Source: Polaribacter sp. IC066
GTDB taxonomy: Bacteria > Bacteroidota > Bacteroidia > Flavobacteriales > Flavobacteriaceae
Direction: 5' to 3'
DNA length: 64,000 bases
NCBI RefSeq assembly: GCF_007997085.1
Contig: NZ_VORR01000009.1
Coordinates: forward strand, 42,279-106,278
Below the pieces are notes generated by a model that did not search any database, was not told the origin of the DNA, and worked only from the letters and a program-made list of their open reading frames with translations. Positions 56,631 to 64,000 of this stretch are shown here, piece by piece (position 1 is the stretch's first letter; each line of letters begins with the position of its first letter). The translations under genes and the position numbers were made by a program.

Positions 56631-58325
56631 TTAAGACAAAGGGGATTTCCAAGAATCTCGCAATCCAACAATCTTATTAAAAACTAAATGCGCAGCAGTA
56701 GCATCATCATCAACATTAAAATAACCCATTCTTTGAAATTGAAAACGCTCGCCAATTTTTGCAGATTGCAAACTTGGTTCTACAAAAGCGTCAATGATTT
56801 CTAAAGAATCAGGGTTTATAAACTCCATATAATCTTTGTCTTTATGATTGTCTGGCGCTTCGTCTAAAAACAACCTGTCATAAGCTCTTACTTCTGCTTT
56901 TATGGCATGTTTTACAGAAACCCAATGAAGTGTTCCTTTTACTTTACGCTTGCTTTCTTCTGTGTCCATTCCAGATTTTGTTAAGGCATCATACGTGCAC
57001 TGAATTTCAATTACATTGCCATCAGCATCTTTTGTACAACTCTGTGCTTTTATAAAATAAGCACTTTTTAAACGAACTTCTGATCCTAATTTTAATCGAA
57101 AAAACTTTTTATTTGCAACTTCTCTAAAATCTTCTTTTTCGATATAAATTTCTCTAGAAAACGGAACTTCTCTGCTTCCAAAACCATCTTCATAATCATT
57201 ATAATTAGCCGTCAGCATTTCTTCTTTTCCTTCAGGATAATTAGTGATGACAACTTTTACAGGATCTAAAACAGCCATCACTCTGTTGGCAGATTTGTTT
57301 AAATCTTCACGAATTTTAAATTCTAAAAGGGCTACATCAATTACATTTTCACGTTTAGAAACTCCGACGGTTTCTATAAAATTTTTAATAGATGCCGGCG
57401 TATAACCACGTCTTCGTAAACCAGAAATTGTTGGCATTCTTGGGTCGTCCCAACCAGCAACGATGTTGTTTTCAACCAAAGTTAACAATTTACGTTTACT
57501 CATAATAGTATAACTCAAATTCAAACGAGAAAACTCCCGTTGTTTTGGCGGATTCGGATATTCAGATTTGCTAAAACCATACACATTATCTCTGAACCAA
57601 TCGTATAATTCTCTGTGAGGTTTAAATTCTAAAGAACACAAAGAATGCGAAATTTGCTCAATATAATCGCTCTCACCGTGCGTCCAATCATACATTGGGT
57701 AAATGCACCAATCGTTGCCAGTTCTGTGATGCGTCTTAAACATAATTCTGTACATCAAAGGATCACGCAACAACATATTCGGATTCTCCATATCGATCTT
57801 TGCACGCAACGTATGTTCACCTTCCTTAAATTTTCCATCTTTCATTCCTTGAAATAACTCCAAGTTTTCTGCTACAGATCTTTCTCTAAACGGACTATTA
57901 GTTCCCACTTGAGTTGGCGTCCCTTTTTGCGCTCGCATTTCTTCCGAAGATTGAGAATCTACATAGGCTTTTCCGTCTTTTATCAACAAAACTGCCCAGT
58001 CGAACAACTGCTGAAAATAATCTGAAGAATAACATTCATTCGCCCAAGAATAGCCCAACCAAGAAATATCTTTCTTAATGGCATCTACATATTCTTGCTC
58101 TTCTTTTGCAGGATTTGTATCATCAAAACGCAAATTTACAGGCGCATTGTACGTCTCACCCAAACCGAAACTAATTCCGATTGCTTTGGTGTGACCAATG
58201 TGTAAATACCCATTTGGTTCTGGCGGAAAACGAAAGCGTAAATTTTCTTTCGGCATTCCGTTTGCTAAATCCTCTTCTATTATATGCTCTAAAAAATTGA
58301 GCGATTTATTCTCTTCAGACATCAT
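56631..58325 (-). CDS. glnS: Glutaminyl-tRNA synthetase
   Basis: 564-aa class I synthetase. HIGH is at 42-45 (PPEPNGYLHIGHTKA), the KMSKS-like motif is TIMSKRKL near 275, and the QRS-specific C-terminal beta-barrel anticodon domain is complete. It charges tRNA-Gln directly, and the genome has a TTG tRNA-Gln in this window. The first codon used here gives MMSEENKSLN, with either Met possible. A -7 box lies 21 nt upstream. Confidence 0.97.
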   Translation of the reverse strand: MMSEENKSLNFLEHIIEEDLANGMPKENLRFRFPPEPNGYLHIGHTKAIGISFGLGETYNAPVNLRFDDTNPAKEEQEYVDAIKKDISWLGYSWANECYSSDYFQQLFDWAVLLIKDGKAYVDSQSSEEMRAQKGTPTQVGTNSPFRERSVAENLELFQGMKDGKFKEGEHTLRAKIDMENPNMLLRDPLMYRIMFKTHHRTGNDWCIYPMYDWTHGESDYIEQISHSLCSLEFKPHRELYDWFRDNVYGFSKSEYPNPPKQREFSRLNLSYTIMSKRKLLTLVENNIVAGWDDPRMPTISGLRRRGYTPASIKNFIETVGVSKRENVIDVALLEFKIREDLNKSANRVMAVLDPVKVVITNYPEGKEEMLTANYNDYEDGFGSREVPFSREIYIEKEDFREVANKKFFRLKLGSEVRLKSAYFIKAQSCTKDADGNVIEIQCTYDALTKSGMDTEESKRKVKGTLHWVSVKHAIKAEVRAYDRLFLDEAPDNHKDKDYMEFINPDSLEIIDAFVEPSLQSAKIGERFQFQRMGYFNVDDDATAAHLVFNKIVGLRDSWKSPLS

Positions 58326-58346
58326 TTTCTACAAAAAATTAAGGCA

Positions 58347-58354
58347 CAAAATTA
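58347..58354 (-). promoter_or_regulatory. -7 box for glnS
   Basis: The minus strand reads TAATTTTG, which fits TAnnTTTG, with the ATG 21 nt downstream. Confidence 0.45.
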
Positions 58355-58432
58355 CGTAAAATACTTCATTGGCATTGAGAGTTTTGTAACAAAGTTGTAA
58401 ATTGAACTTCTAATATATAAACACTATTTACT

Positions 58433-58648
58433 ATGAGTGATCAAATTAGAAATTATAGCTGTCCAAAATGTAATTCTACAACTTATAAACTAGGACAAAT
58501 GCGGGCAACTGGCGGAACCTTGTCGAAAATTTTTGACATTCAAAATAAAAAATTCACCAGCGTTACCTGCGAACGTTGTACATACACAGAATTCTACAAA
58601 ACAAAAACCAGTGGAATAAGTAATGTTTTCGATTTTTTCACCAGTTAA
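58433..58648 (+). CDS. Small zinc-ribbon protein
   Basis: 71 aa with two CxxC pairs: YSCPKCNS near residues 9-12 and TCERCTY near 44-48. This is a zinc-ribbon nucleic-acid-binding family (DUF2082-like). The middle contains GQMRATGGTLSKIFDIQNKKF. Diverges from glnS. The partner is unknown. Confidence 0.8.
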   Translation: MSDQIRNYSCPKCNSTTYKLGQMRATGGTLSKIFDIQNKKFTSVTCERCTYTEFYKTKTSGISNVFDFFTS

Positions 58649-58671
58649 TTTTCAAGATAGCGTTTGTTGTA

Positions 58672-58785
58672 ATATGGGCGTTCCCTTGCAGGTCAGGCTT
58701 TCCACTATAGTTTTTTTAAGATGAAAATATCTTAAAAAAAGCTGCCGTTGCAATCCTTAACGCAGGCGGATTTGAAAGCCATTTT
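58672..58785 (+). repeat. Structured intergenic element, possible dispersed repeat or RNA
   Basis: GC-richer than its surroundings. It has a central perfect hairpin (TTTTTTTAAGAT-GAAAAT-ATCTTAAAAAAA) set between GGGCGTTCCCTTGCAGGTCAGGCTTTCC on the left and GCCGTTGCAATCCTTAACGCAGGCGG on the right, where GCGTT pairs with AACGC. I recall similar elements scattered in Flavobacteriia genomes but cannot confirm it; a known family (e.g. Flavo-1) is possible. Confidence 0.55.
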
Positions 58786-58823
58786 TTTTTAGAAAAGCTG
58801 TTTTTAATACTTAATTTTTATCG

Positions 58824-58831
58824 TAATTTTG
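58824..58831 (+). promoter_or_regulatory. -7 box abutting the DUF2452 gene
   Basis: TAATTTTG ends 4 nt before the ATG at 58836, the same spacing as at ruvB. Confidence 0.5.
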
Positions 58832-58835
58832 CAAT

Positions 58836-59270
58836 ATGAAGAAAGATGGAGAAAAAAAACCAGATTTAGTTGTTTTTAATGAAGAAACACAACAATACGA
58901 TGCTGCTTTAAAACCTTACGGAACTTCTGCAAGTTCGCCAGTAATTAAACCACTAAATACGGCAACTTGGAGAAATGATGGAGTTATTCGTGTAAACAAG
59001 CAATTCAAATCGAAGTTCGATGAGGTTCGACAAGAGTATGAAGATTTGTTGCAGAAATTTCAATATAATGATTTGGTGTATAATTCTAAGTTCAGTTTTG
59101 AACCAATTTTTGGCGAAGTATATCATTTGTATAATAATAGAAAAGAGGAATCATTTTTATCGATTATTGCGCCAGATCAATGCAATTTTCATCATTTAGG
59201 TTCTTTTAGATTGAATACAGATAAAATGTGGGAAAAGGTAGAATCAGCGTCAACAATGCCAGTAAAATAA
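58836..59270 (+). CDS. DUF2452 family protein
   Basis: 144 aa, cytoplasmic, no signal. The conserved region has YDAALKPYGTSASSPVIKP and FSFEPIFGEVYHLYN, the DUF2452 pattern. Family function is unknown. The stop codon is directly followed by the folB ATG (no spacer), so the two are translated as a unit. Confidence 0.85.
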   Translation: MKKDGEKKPDLVVFNEETQQYDAALKPYGTSASSPVIKPLNTATWRNDGVIRVNKQFKSKFDEVRQEYEDLLQKFQYNDLVYNSKFSFEPIFGEVYHLYNNRKEESFLSIIAPDQCNFHHLGSFRLNTDKMWEKVESASTMPVK

Positions 59271-59630
59271 ATGGGAATTATTCAAGTAAATAATATCAAA
59301 TTATATGCTTTTCATGGTTGTTTAGATGAAGAAGCAAAAATTGGTTCAGAATACCGTCTAGATGTCCAAGTAAAAGCGAGCTTAAAGAAATCTGCAAAAA
59401 CAGATGAATTGGCAGACACAGTAGATTATGTGCATCTCAATCTTATTGTAAAAGAAGAAATGGCAATCCGTTCTAAGTTGTTAGAAGAAGTAGCACAACG
59501 TATTTTAGATCGGTTTTTCAAAGAACTTCCAATGATTTCAAAAGCCAAGGTTTCTGTATCAAAAATAAACCCACCAATTGGCGGTAATGTAGAAGAAGTT
59601 GTGATTATCCTTACAAAAAAACGTTCGTAG
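59271..59630 (+). CDS. folB: Dihydroneopterin aldolase
   Basis: 119 aa. Folate pathway enzyme that cleaves dihydroneopterin to hydroxymethyl-dihydropterin and glycolaldehyde. The N-terminal FHGCLDEEAKIGSEYRLDV and ADTVDYVHLN segments fit FolB, with the catalytic Lys near the C-terminal KINPPIGG. Octamers are usual. It is coupled to the DUF2452 gene. Confidence 0.95.
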   Translation: MGIIQVNNIKLYAFHGCLDEEAKIGSEYRLDVQVKASLKKSAKTDELADTVDYVHLNLIVKEEMAIRSKLLEEVAQRILDRFFKELPMISKAKVSVSKINPPIGGNVEEVVIILTKKRS

Positions 59631-59945
59631 TAATTGCAACCAATAACTGAAAATTTTAGTTTAAAAAATTCCAGTACTATCTTTTATTAAGATATTTTGA
59701 ATTTCTTATATGATACCCTTTCCTTCATCCTTGTTTAATAAACTCACTACTATTTTTAAATGTATTTAGTAGAATCTCATCATTAATTTTAGGCTTATCT
59801 ATAAAATTAAATGTATTTTATCTTTAATATACGCAACATGAGATTTTTTTTTTGCGGGAGATAAATAGCTGTAATCAGAATTTCAAAAGCTAAAAATAGA
59901 TTAAACTAAATATGCTAATGCAAGTAAAACGCGGTTATATTGTTA
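59631..59945. other. Gene-free region after folB
   Basis: 315 bp. The minus strand at about 59733-59812 is open for 27 codons (NFIDKPKINDEILLNTFKN...) and looks protein-like, but has no start or context; it may be a gene remnant. Nothing else is seen. Confidence 0.35.
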
Positions 59946-62075
59946 TTAATTTACAATAATTTTTTTCTGTATTTTACCTTGTTCAGTAATTACATCAACC
60001 AAGTAAACCCCTTTGTTAATTTGGTTTAAACTTACATCTAAAATTGTTTTTTTAGTGTTGTAAGATTCATTTAAAACACTTTTACCTAGCATATCAAATA
60101 TTTGAATTTTAACATTTTTATTATGTATGCCTGTAACTCTTAAGGTATTATGATTAACAACGTAAATACTTTTGTTTTGCGCAACTGTAGCCTTGGTATT
60201 TAAAACATTTTTACTGCTAATATGCATGTAAAAGCGTCCAATTCCGTTTTGTGTTTCTTCTAATAAAACTGCATAAGAAGCATTTTCTTTATTTAGAATT
60301 GTAAAAATATTTTTTAATTTATCCTCTAAAAAAACATTTAATTTTTCAGGAAATTCTTTTGTTGAAGCTTCAAAAATTATGGTTTCTCCTGTACTTGCCT
60401 GTAAACTAATAGGTACTATTGTAGTTTCTATTTTATCTTTAGGCAAAGCTTGTAACATAAAATTTACTCCTTTACTGTTTTTTACTAAATGTGTAGCAAT
60501 CGAGAAATCTTTTTCAGAGAGGCTAAATTGTTTAGCGTCATAACCTATATCTAATCCTTCAGAAACATTGATCTTTGCATATTTAACAGTTGTTTCTTCT
60601 TTGCTTTTTGCGTTAGAAACAAATAGTTTAATTTCTGAATACGTTTTATTGCTTTTAGAAAATGTTGTTTCTGGTTTGTGAGTTTGCAAAGATTCTGTAA
60701 TAGAAATTAATCCTCCTCCATTTTTAGACAGTACAAAAAATCCCTGCCCAGGGTTTAAATAATAGTTTGGCGATAGGTAATTAATAACTTTATATGCACC
60801 TTCACCATCATCTGTGTTAGAATCCCATATATAAATTGCATTTGCTGAGGCGTCTAATTGATCTGAATTTAAGCTTAAAAAAGAATTGGTAGTTAAGTTA
60901 GCATTTATAAAAGAAGGGTAAGGATTGGCCATTAAATTCCAAGAATTTCTACTGCCTTCAGTTATAGGGTATGACGTTAAATCATCTGTTTTTAAAGTTC
61001 CAGTAATAGCAATATAACAAGGTTTGTTTCTTTTCACAGAATATCCTTGTCCAGAATTTAAAGCTCCTACAGAAGAACTTGTTTTATACAACCACGACAA
61101 ACTAGTTGGTGTATTTAGATTATTATAAGAAGCCAATCCTTTTAGTGTTCCGTCGTTATTACTGGCTAAGTTGCCATTTGTAATTATATCTTGAATACTT
61201 TCTCCAATTACAGGAGCCCCAAAGAGATGCCATCCATTTGCTTCTGCTGTTCTTGTTTTTTCATAAGACACATCTCTTTTATAAGTAATGGTACCAGTAG
61301 CATTACCTTTTACTATAAGTGATGCAGAAACATAAGGGTCTGAATTAATTGTTAAAATGCCATTGATAGTTAAATTAGAATTTACAGTTAAAGAAGCACC
61401 AGAGGCTATGGTTACGTTGTTAATTTCGATAGATCCAGTAGCTGTAGGATTAACACCAGCATTCGTAATTAATAAGTTATCAGTAAGACTAGGTATTGTA
61501 TTAGTACTCCAATTAGAGGCTACATTCCAGTCGGATGTGTTTCCCAACCATACTATTTTAGCCGTGTGTAAGAAAAAACGTCCAATACCATTTATTCTAG
61601 AAGCTGTAGTGGTTGCATAAGTGCTGCCTCCAGAGATTTTATTGTAAGTATTATTTTGTCTGTCTTCTATATAATAATTTTGGTTTACAGGGAGGTCTGA
61701 ATTAGTTCTTGTACTAAAAGTTAGTGTTTTACCAGCGTTTGCAAATACAGACACAGGTACTACAATACTTTGATCATAACCTAATGGTAAAACATTCAAA
61801 GCAAAATCTATTCCTTCAGTATCACAAGGTAATCTAGTATATAGGGCAAATGATGGTTCACCATCTTGGTATGCGCCTGCATCATAACCTGGGTCTAAAC
61901 CCTCCGTACTACCTCCAAAATAAATTATTGAAGTTTCTCTTGTTGTTGTGCCGTCTGATAATTGCAAATACAATCGTGGGTTGCCCACTTCTATAGATTT
62001 AGTACTATTACTGTTCCCAGCATTAGTGTGATTTACAAATAATAATAAAATCAAAACCGCTCTTAAAATAGTCAT
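59946..62075 (-). CDS. T9SS-exported surface protein with an internal duplication
   Basis: 709 aa. A signal peptide (LRAVLILLLFVNHTNAG) precedes a beta-rich N-terminal domain (about 30-185, ending in RINGIGRFFLHT). A middle part follows (WLGNTSDWNVASNWSTNTIP, then NSNLTINGILTINS), then SWNLMANPYPSFIN...AIYIWDSNTDD near 385-415. A second domain (about 485-625) resembles the N-terminal domain (GLDIGYDAKQFSL, NGIGRFYMHIS). The last 80 residues are a type A sorting domain (TLRVTGIHNKNVKIQIFDMLGKSV...GVYLVDVITE, ending KKIIVN). It is probably displayed on or released from the cell surface by T9SS. Function otherwise unknown. Confidence 0.9.
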   Translation of the reverse strand: MTILRAVLILLLFVNHTNAGNSNSTKSIEVGNPRLYLQLSDGTTTRETSIIYFGGSTEGLDPGYDAGAYQDGEPSFALYTRLPCDTEGIDFALNVLPLGYDQSIVVPVSVFANAGKTLTFSTRTNSDLPVNQNYYIEDRQNNTYNKISGGSTYATTTASRINGIGRFFLHTAKIVWLGNTSDWNVASNWSTNTIPSLTDNLLITNAGVNPTATGSIEINNVTIASGASLTVNSNLTINGILTINSDPYVSASLIVKGNATGTITYKRDVSYEKTRTAEANGWHLFGAPVIGESIQDIITNGNLASNNDGTLKGLASYNNLNTPTSLSWLYKTSSSVGALNSGQGYSVKRNKPCYIAITGTLKTDDLTSYPITEGSRNSWNLMANPYPSFINANLTTNSFLSLNSDQLDASANAIYIWDSNTDDGEGAYKVINYLSPNYYLNPGQGFFVLSKNGGGLISITESLQTHKPETTFSKSNKTYSEIKLFVSNAKSKEETTVKYAKINVSEGLDIGYDAKQFSLSEKDFSIATHLVKNSKGVNFMLQALPKDKIETTIVPISLQASTGETIIFEASTKEFPEKLNVFLEDKLKNIFTILNKENASYAVLLEETQNGIGRFYMHISSKNVLNTKATVAQNKSIYVVNHNTLRVTGIHNKNVKIQIFDMLGKSVLNESYNTKKTILDVSLNQINKGVYLVDVITEQGKIQKKIIVN

Positions 62076-62086
62076 ACCTTTTTAGG

Positions 62087-62094
62087 CAAAGTTA
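62087..62094 (-). promoter_or_regulatory. -7 box for the T9SS cargo gene
   Basis: The minus strand reads TAACTTTG, which fits TAnnTTTG, 11 nt upstream of the ATG. A CAAA (minus TTTG) lies 16 nt further, slightly closer than usual. Confidence 0.45.
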
Positions 62095-62428
62095 ACAAAT
62101 TTTATCGAGCCAAAAATCATTTTTTTTTAGTAAACTCTTCCTCTCAAATTAAGAATTTTAGTAACTATTCAATAACTTATTCTAAAGTAGTTGGTGATTT
62201 CCTTTTCATCAAGCAGTTATAATAGGTAAAGAGAACTTTTTATTTTAGATTTTACACAGCGTAAATTATTTCTGCAAACTGTCATTTGTTAAGAAATGTA
62301 ATTGAGTTTATCTAAAAGATAAAAAAATTTTCAAATTGGTTACTATATATCAATGACGAATTAATTGTACCTGCATATTTATTTTGATTTTTTTTTAAAA
62401 AAAAGTATGAGTTTTCACTGAGTAATTG
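62095..62428. other. Intergenic region between the T9SS gene and tRNA-Cys
   Basis: Very AT-rich, with several long A or T runs and no ORF, hairpin or repeat that I could support, apart from promoter sites at both ends. Confidence 0.5.
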
Positions 62429-62436
62429 TAGATTTG
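62429..62436 (+). promoter_or_regulatory. -7 box for tRNA-Cys
   Basis: TAGATTTG fits TAnnTTTG, 52 nt upstream of the tRNA. The -33 box is weak (TTTTC in place of TTTG). Confidence 0.5.
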
Positions 62437-62488
62437 CGACTTTAAAAAAGGATTCTACTTTAGTTAGAAATCTTCTTTCAGATAAAAA

Positions 62489-62559
62489 GGTGTCTTGGCC
62501 GAGTGGCTAGGCAATGGTTTGCAAAACCATGTACAGCGGTTCGAATCCGCTAGACACCT
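62489..62559 (+). tRNA. tRNA-Cys (anticodon GCA)
   Basis: The acceptor arm GGTGTCT pairs with AGACACC. The anticodon stem ATGGT/ACCAT flanks the loop TTGCAAA with GCA at 34-36. The T arm is AGCGG-TTCGAAT-CCGCT. The discriminator base is T, as expected for Cys. CCA is not encoded. Confidence 0.95.
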
Positions 62560-62562
62560 CTT

Positions 62563-62611
62563 AAAAAAACCTCAACACGCTGTTAATCAGTTGGTTGAGG
62601 TTTTATTTTTT
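62563..62611 (+). terminator. Terminator after tRNA-Cys
   Basis: AAAACCTCAAC pairs with GTTGAGGTTTT (11 bp) with a 16-nt loop and a T-rich tail. Confidence 0.85.
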
Positions 62612-62712
62612 TATAAAATGTACGGTTTCTGTATTGTTGGTAGATTTTAAGCTAATATTCTAACAAATTTATTGCAAAAATAAAATTGTTCTTTAAGCTT
62701 CATTTCGTGTTT

Positions 62713-63303
62713 TTATTTAGAAAGTAGTAACCTTTCAATATCATTCGGGTCTACACTATTAACTTTTTTTATTTTCTGCATCAACTTTAAATATTTTTTT
62801 GTCGGTTTACCGTTGTAAGATTTTCTAAAATGTTTGCTGTAAAGTTCTGCATAGATTTTATCTTTATCAAAGTAACTACCAAAAACCCTTTCTATTTCTC
62901 GCCACTTCTTGCTTTTAGTTTGAGTTGAGTACATTGCTTTTTTGATTGCGGTTCTATGTTGAAACCTACCATTTATTAAATAAAGCTTTCTGCATCTCAT
63001 TCCTGTAAACTTACATTTAAAGTATAAAATTTCGCCTTTGTTTAAATTAGATTTTACAGATACTACAAAAACCCTGTAATTATAATCTTGCTTATTACAA
63101 GTGTAATTTAAATCAATATAAGTATCATTTTCACTCATAGTAACCTTAACGCCAATACTACCAGTATTTTCGCCACCTCTTTTCCAATTGATAGTGCCAC
63201 CAATAGTTTTATTTTTTTTAAAGTAACTCATCTTTTTTAAATCTGTTATTGATAAACTTTTGCTTTCATCAAATAAGTATGGAAACGTGTAATTTTTTGG
63301 CAT
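62713..63303 (-). CDS. Protein of unknown function (accessory type)
   Basis: 196 aa, basic, without signal or membrane segment. A beta-rich N-terminal half (TIGGTINWKRGGENTGSIGVKV, YIDLNYTCNKQDYNYRVFV) includes a Cys pair in YFKCKFTGMRCRKLYLINGRF, and a Lys-rich helical C-terminus follows. I recognise it only as a type seen in mobile regions of Bacteroidota (weak recollection). It lies next to tRNA-Cys, a common integration site. The frame is intact and codon use is similar to its surroundings. Confidence 0.65.
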   Translation of the reverse strand: MPKNYTFPYLFDESKSLSITDLKKMSYFKKNKTIGGTINWKRGGENTGSIGVKVTMSENDTYIDLNYTCNKQDYNYRVFVVSVKSNLNKGEILYFKCKFTGMRCRKLYLINGRFQHRTAIKKAMYSTQTKSKKWREIERVFGSYFDKDKIYAELYSKHFRKSYNGKPTKKYLKLMQKIKKVNSVDPNDIERLLLSK

Positions 63304-63406
63304 TGTATTTTTTTATTTTTGTGTGAAACCTAAATAATTAGGGAATTTTACTATAAATCAAACTTTGGTGCTCATTCTTATAGTGTCCTTTTTTTATGCT
63401 GTTTTT

Positions 63407-63634
63407 TCATCTTAATATTATTTCGTTTCCATTTGCATCGGTTAAATCAAAGGTTTCAATTAGTAGCCTAATTTCGGGCGTGTGTTCTGCTATTCTATTA
63501 ACGATTATTTCGGTGTCCGTTTGTTGCCTAATTGCTTCGGGTGCTACATTTGCAACCTCATCAATATAAACGTCTGCGAGGTCTGTGCCGTCCTTATAAT
63601 GTGTTTCTTCTAACCAATCACTTACACTTATACC
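63407..63634 (-). pseudogene. Fragment of an accessory (phage- or island-type) gene
   Basis: A 75-codon open stretch reads ISVSDWLEETHYKDGTDLADV, continues IRQQTDTEIIVNRIAEHTPE, and ends at a TGA (63407-63409) after NGNEIILR. No start codon: an in-frame TAA lies directly upstream. It is clearly GC-richer than its surroundings, and its codon use differs (CCC, ACG, GAC, CTC). That suggests transferred DNA. Function not recognised. Confidence 0.5.
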
Positions 63635-64000
63635 TTAAATCCGCAAGTAACATATTAGGATAGTTGAGTTCATTTTAGTTGTATTTAGAATGATGCAACT
63701 TTTCAATTAATTGCTATTTCAACGTTCGTTTTAACTTATTTTTTACCTTTATTTTCTAGTTAAGGTTTAAATCATTGAAATTTCATTTTTGGGAAGAAAT
63801 CAAAAGAACAAAAAACTTAACTATCTTATTTTAAGTAAGTTGTGTTTTTGTAGTAGTCGTAATTATCTTAAGCAATTTACTTTATCAAGAAATTTTAATG
63901 CTTAAATTAGCAGAGGATACTCTTTTTTGGTATACAATTTTAGGATATTTTGTCTGGAATGGTATATCCATTTAAATGGAACCACTACAAATCTAAAAAT
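63635..64000. other. Right edge of the window, no supported gene
   Basis: AT-rich sequence without a credible long ORF. A short frame starts at ATG 63898 and stops after 25 codons. Genes beyond the edge may begin here. Confidence 0.4.

Overview
The window is AT-rich and comes from a marine-type member of the Flavobacteriaceae (Bacteroidota), close in style to Polaribacter or Tenacibaculum. This rests on family content: an Alternative Complex III operon, type IX secretion (T9SS) sorting domains, DUF2723, DUF3857, DUF5916, DUF2452 and DUF6370 families, TAnnTTTG promoters, and few Shine-Dalgarno sites. The genus is inference.

Layout. 1-1,700: the 5' part of a DUF2723 membrane protein and a tRNA-Gln. 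2,400-7,900 (minus strand): the threonine operon thrA-thrB-thrC, preceded by a Thr/Ile-codon leader and carrying an unusual tandem array built from the thrB 3' end. 8,000-10,250: a small toxin-antitoxin locus whose toxin is broken, lying between two copies of the 3' end of a conserved 521-aa gene. 10,300-20,500 (plus): branched-chain amino acid genes leuA-leuB and ilvD-ilvB-ilvN-ilvC-ilvA, followed by gapN. thrA to ilvA together cover aspartate semialdehyde to threonine and on to isoleucine and valine; leuCD and asd are not here.

22,300-34,300: a SPOR protein, then the respiratory block actA-B-C-D-E-F plus coxB-coxA, a quinol:cytochrome c oxidoreductase and its terminal oxidase. 34,300-39,400: ruvB and a possible sulfur module (SulP permease, metallo-beta-lactamase/rhodanese, rhodanese lipoprotein, HMA domain protein). 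39,400-47,200: an envelope cluster (TPR/YwqK-repeat protein, two DUF3857/transglutaminase-like proteins, a frameshifted outer-membrane protein). 47,200-47,800: a diverged duplication with a CT microsatellite.

47,800-50,750 (minus): two ribosomal pairs, rplM-rpsI and rpsB-tsf. 50,900-55,900: a DUF5916 outer-membrane protein, a frameshifted alpha/beta hydrolase and a decayed T9SS cargo gene. 55,900-59,650: a DUF6370 lipoprotein, glnS, a zinc ribbon, DUF2452 and folB. 59,900-62,100: a T9SS cargo protein with an internal duplication. 62,500-64,000: tRNA-Cys followed by an unknown gene and fragments that may be the edge of an island.

Most noteworthy: the thr leader, and two places where a gene's 3' end has been duplicated around an inserted payload (thrB with a palindromic element; the 521-aa gene with the toxin-antitoxin module). 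No CRISPR array, rRNA operon or complete insertion sequence was seen.
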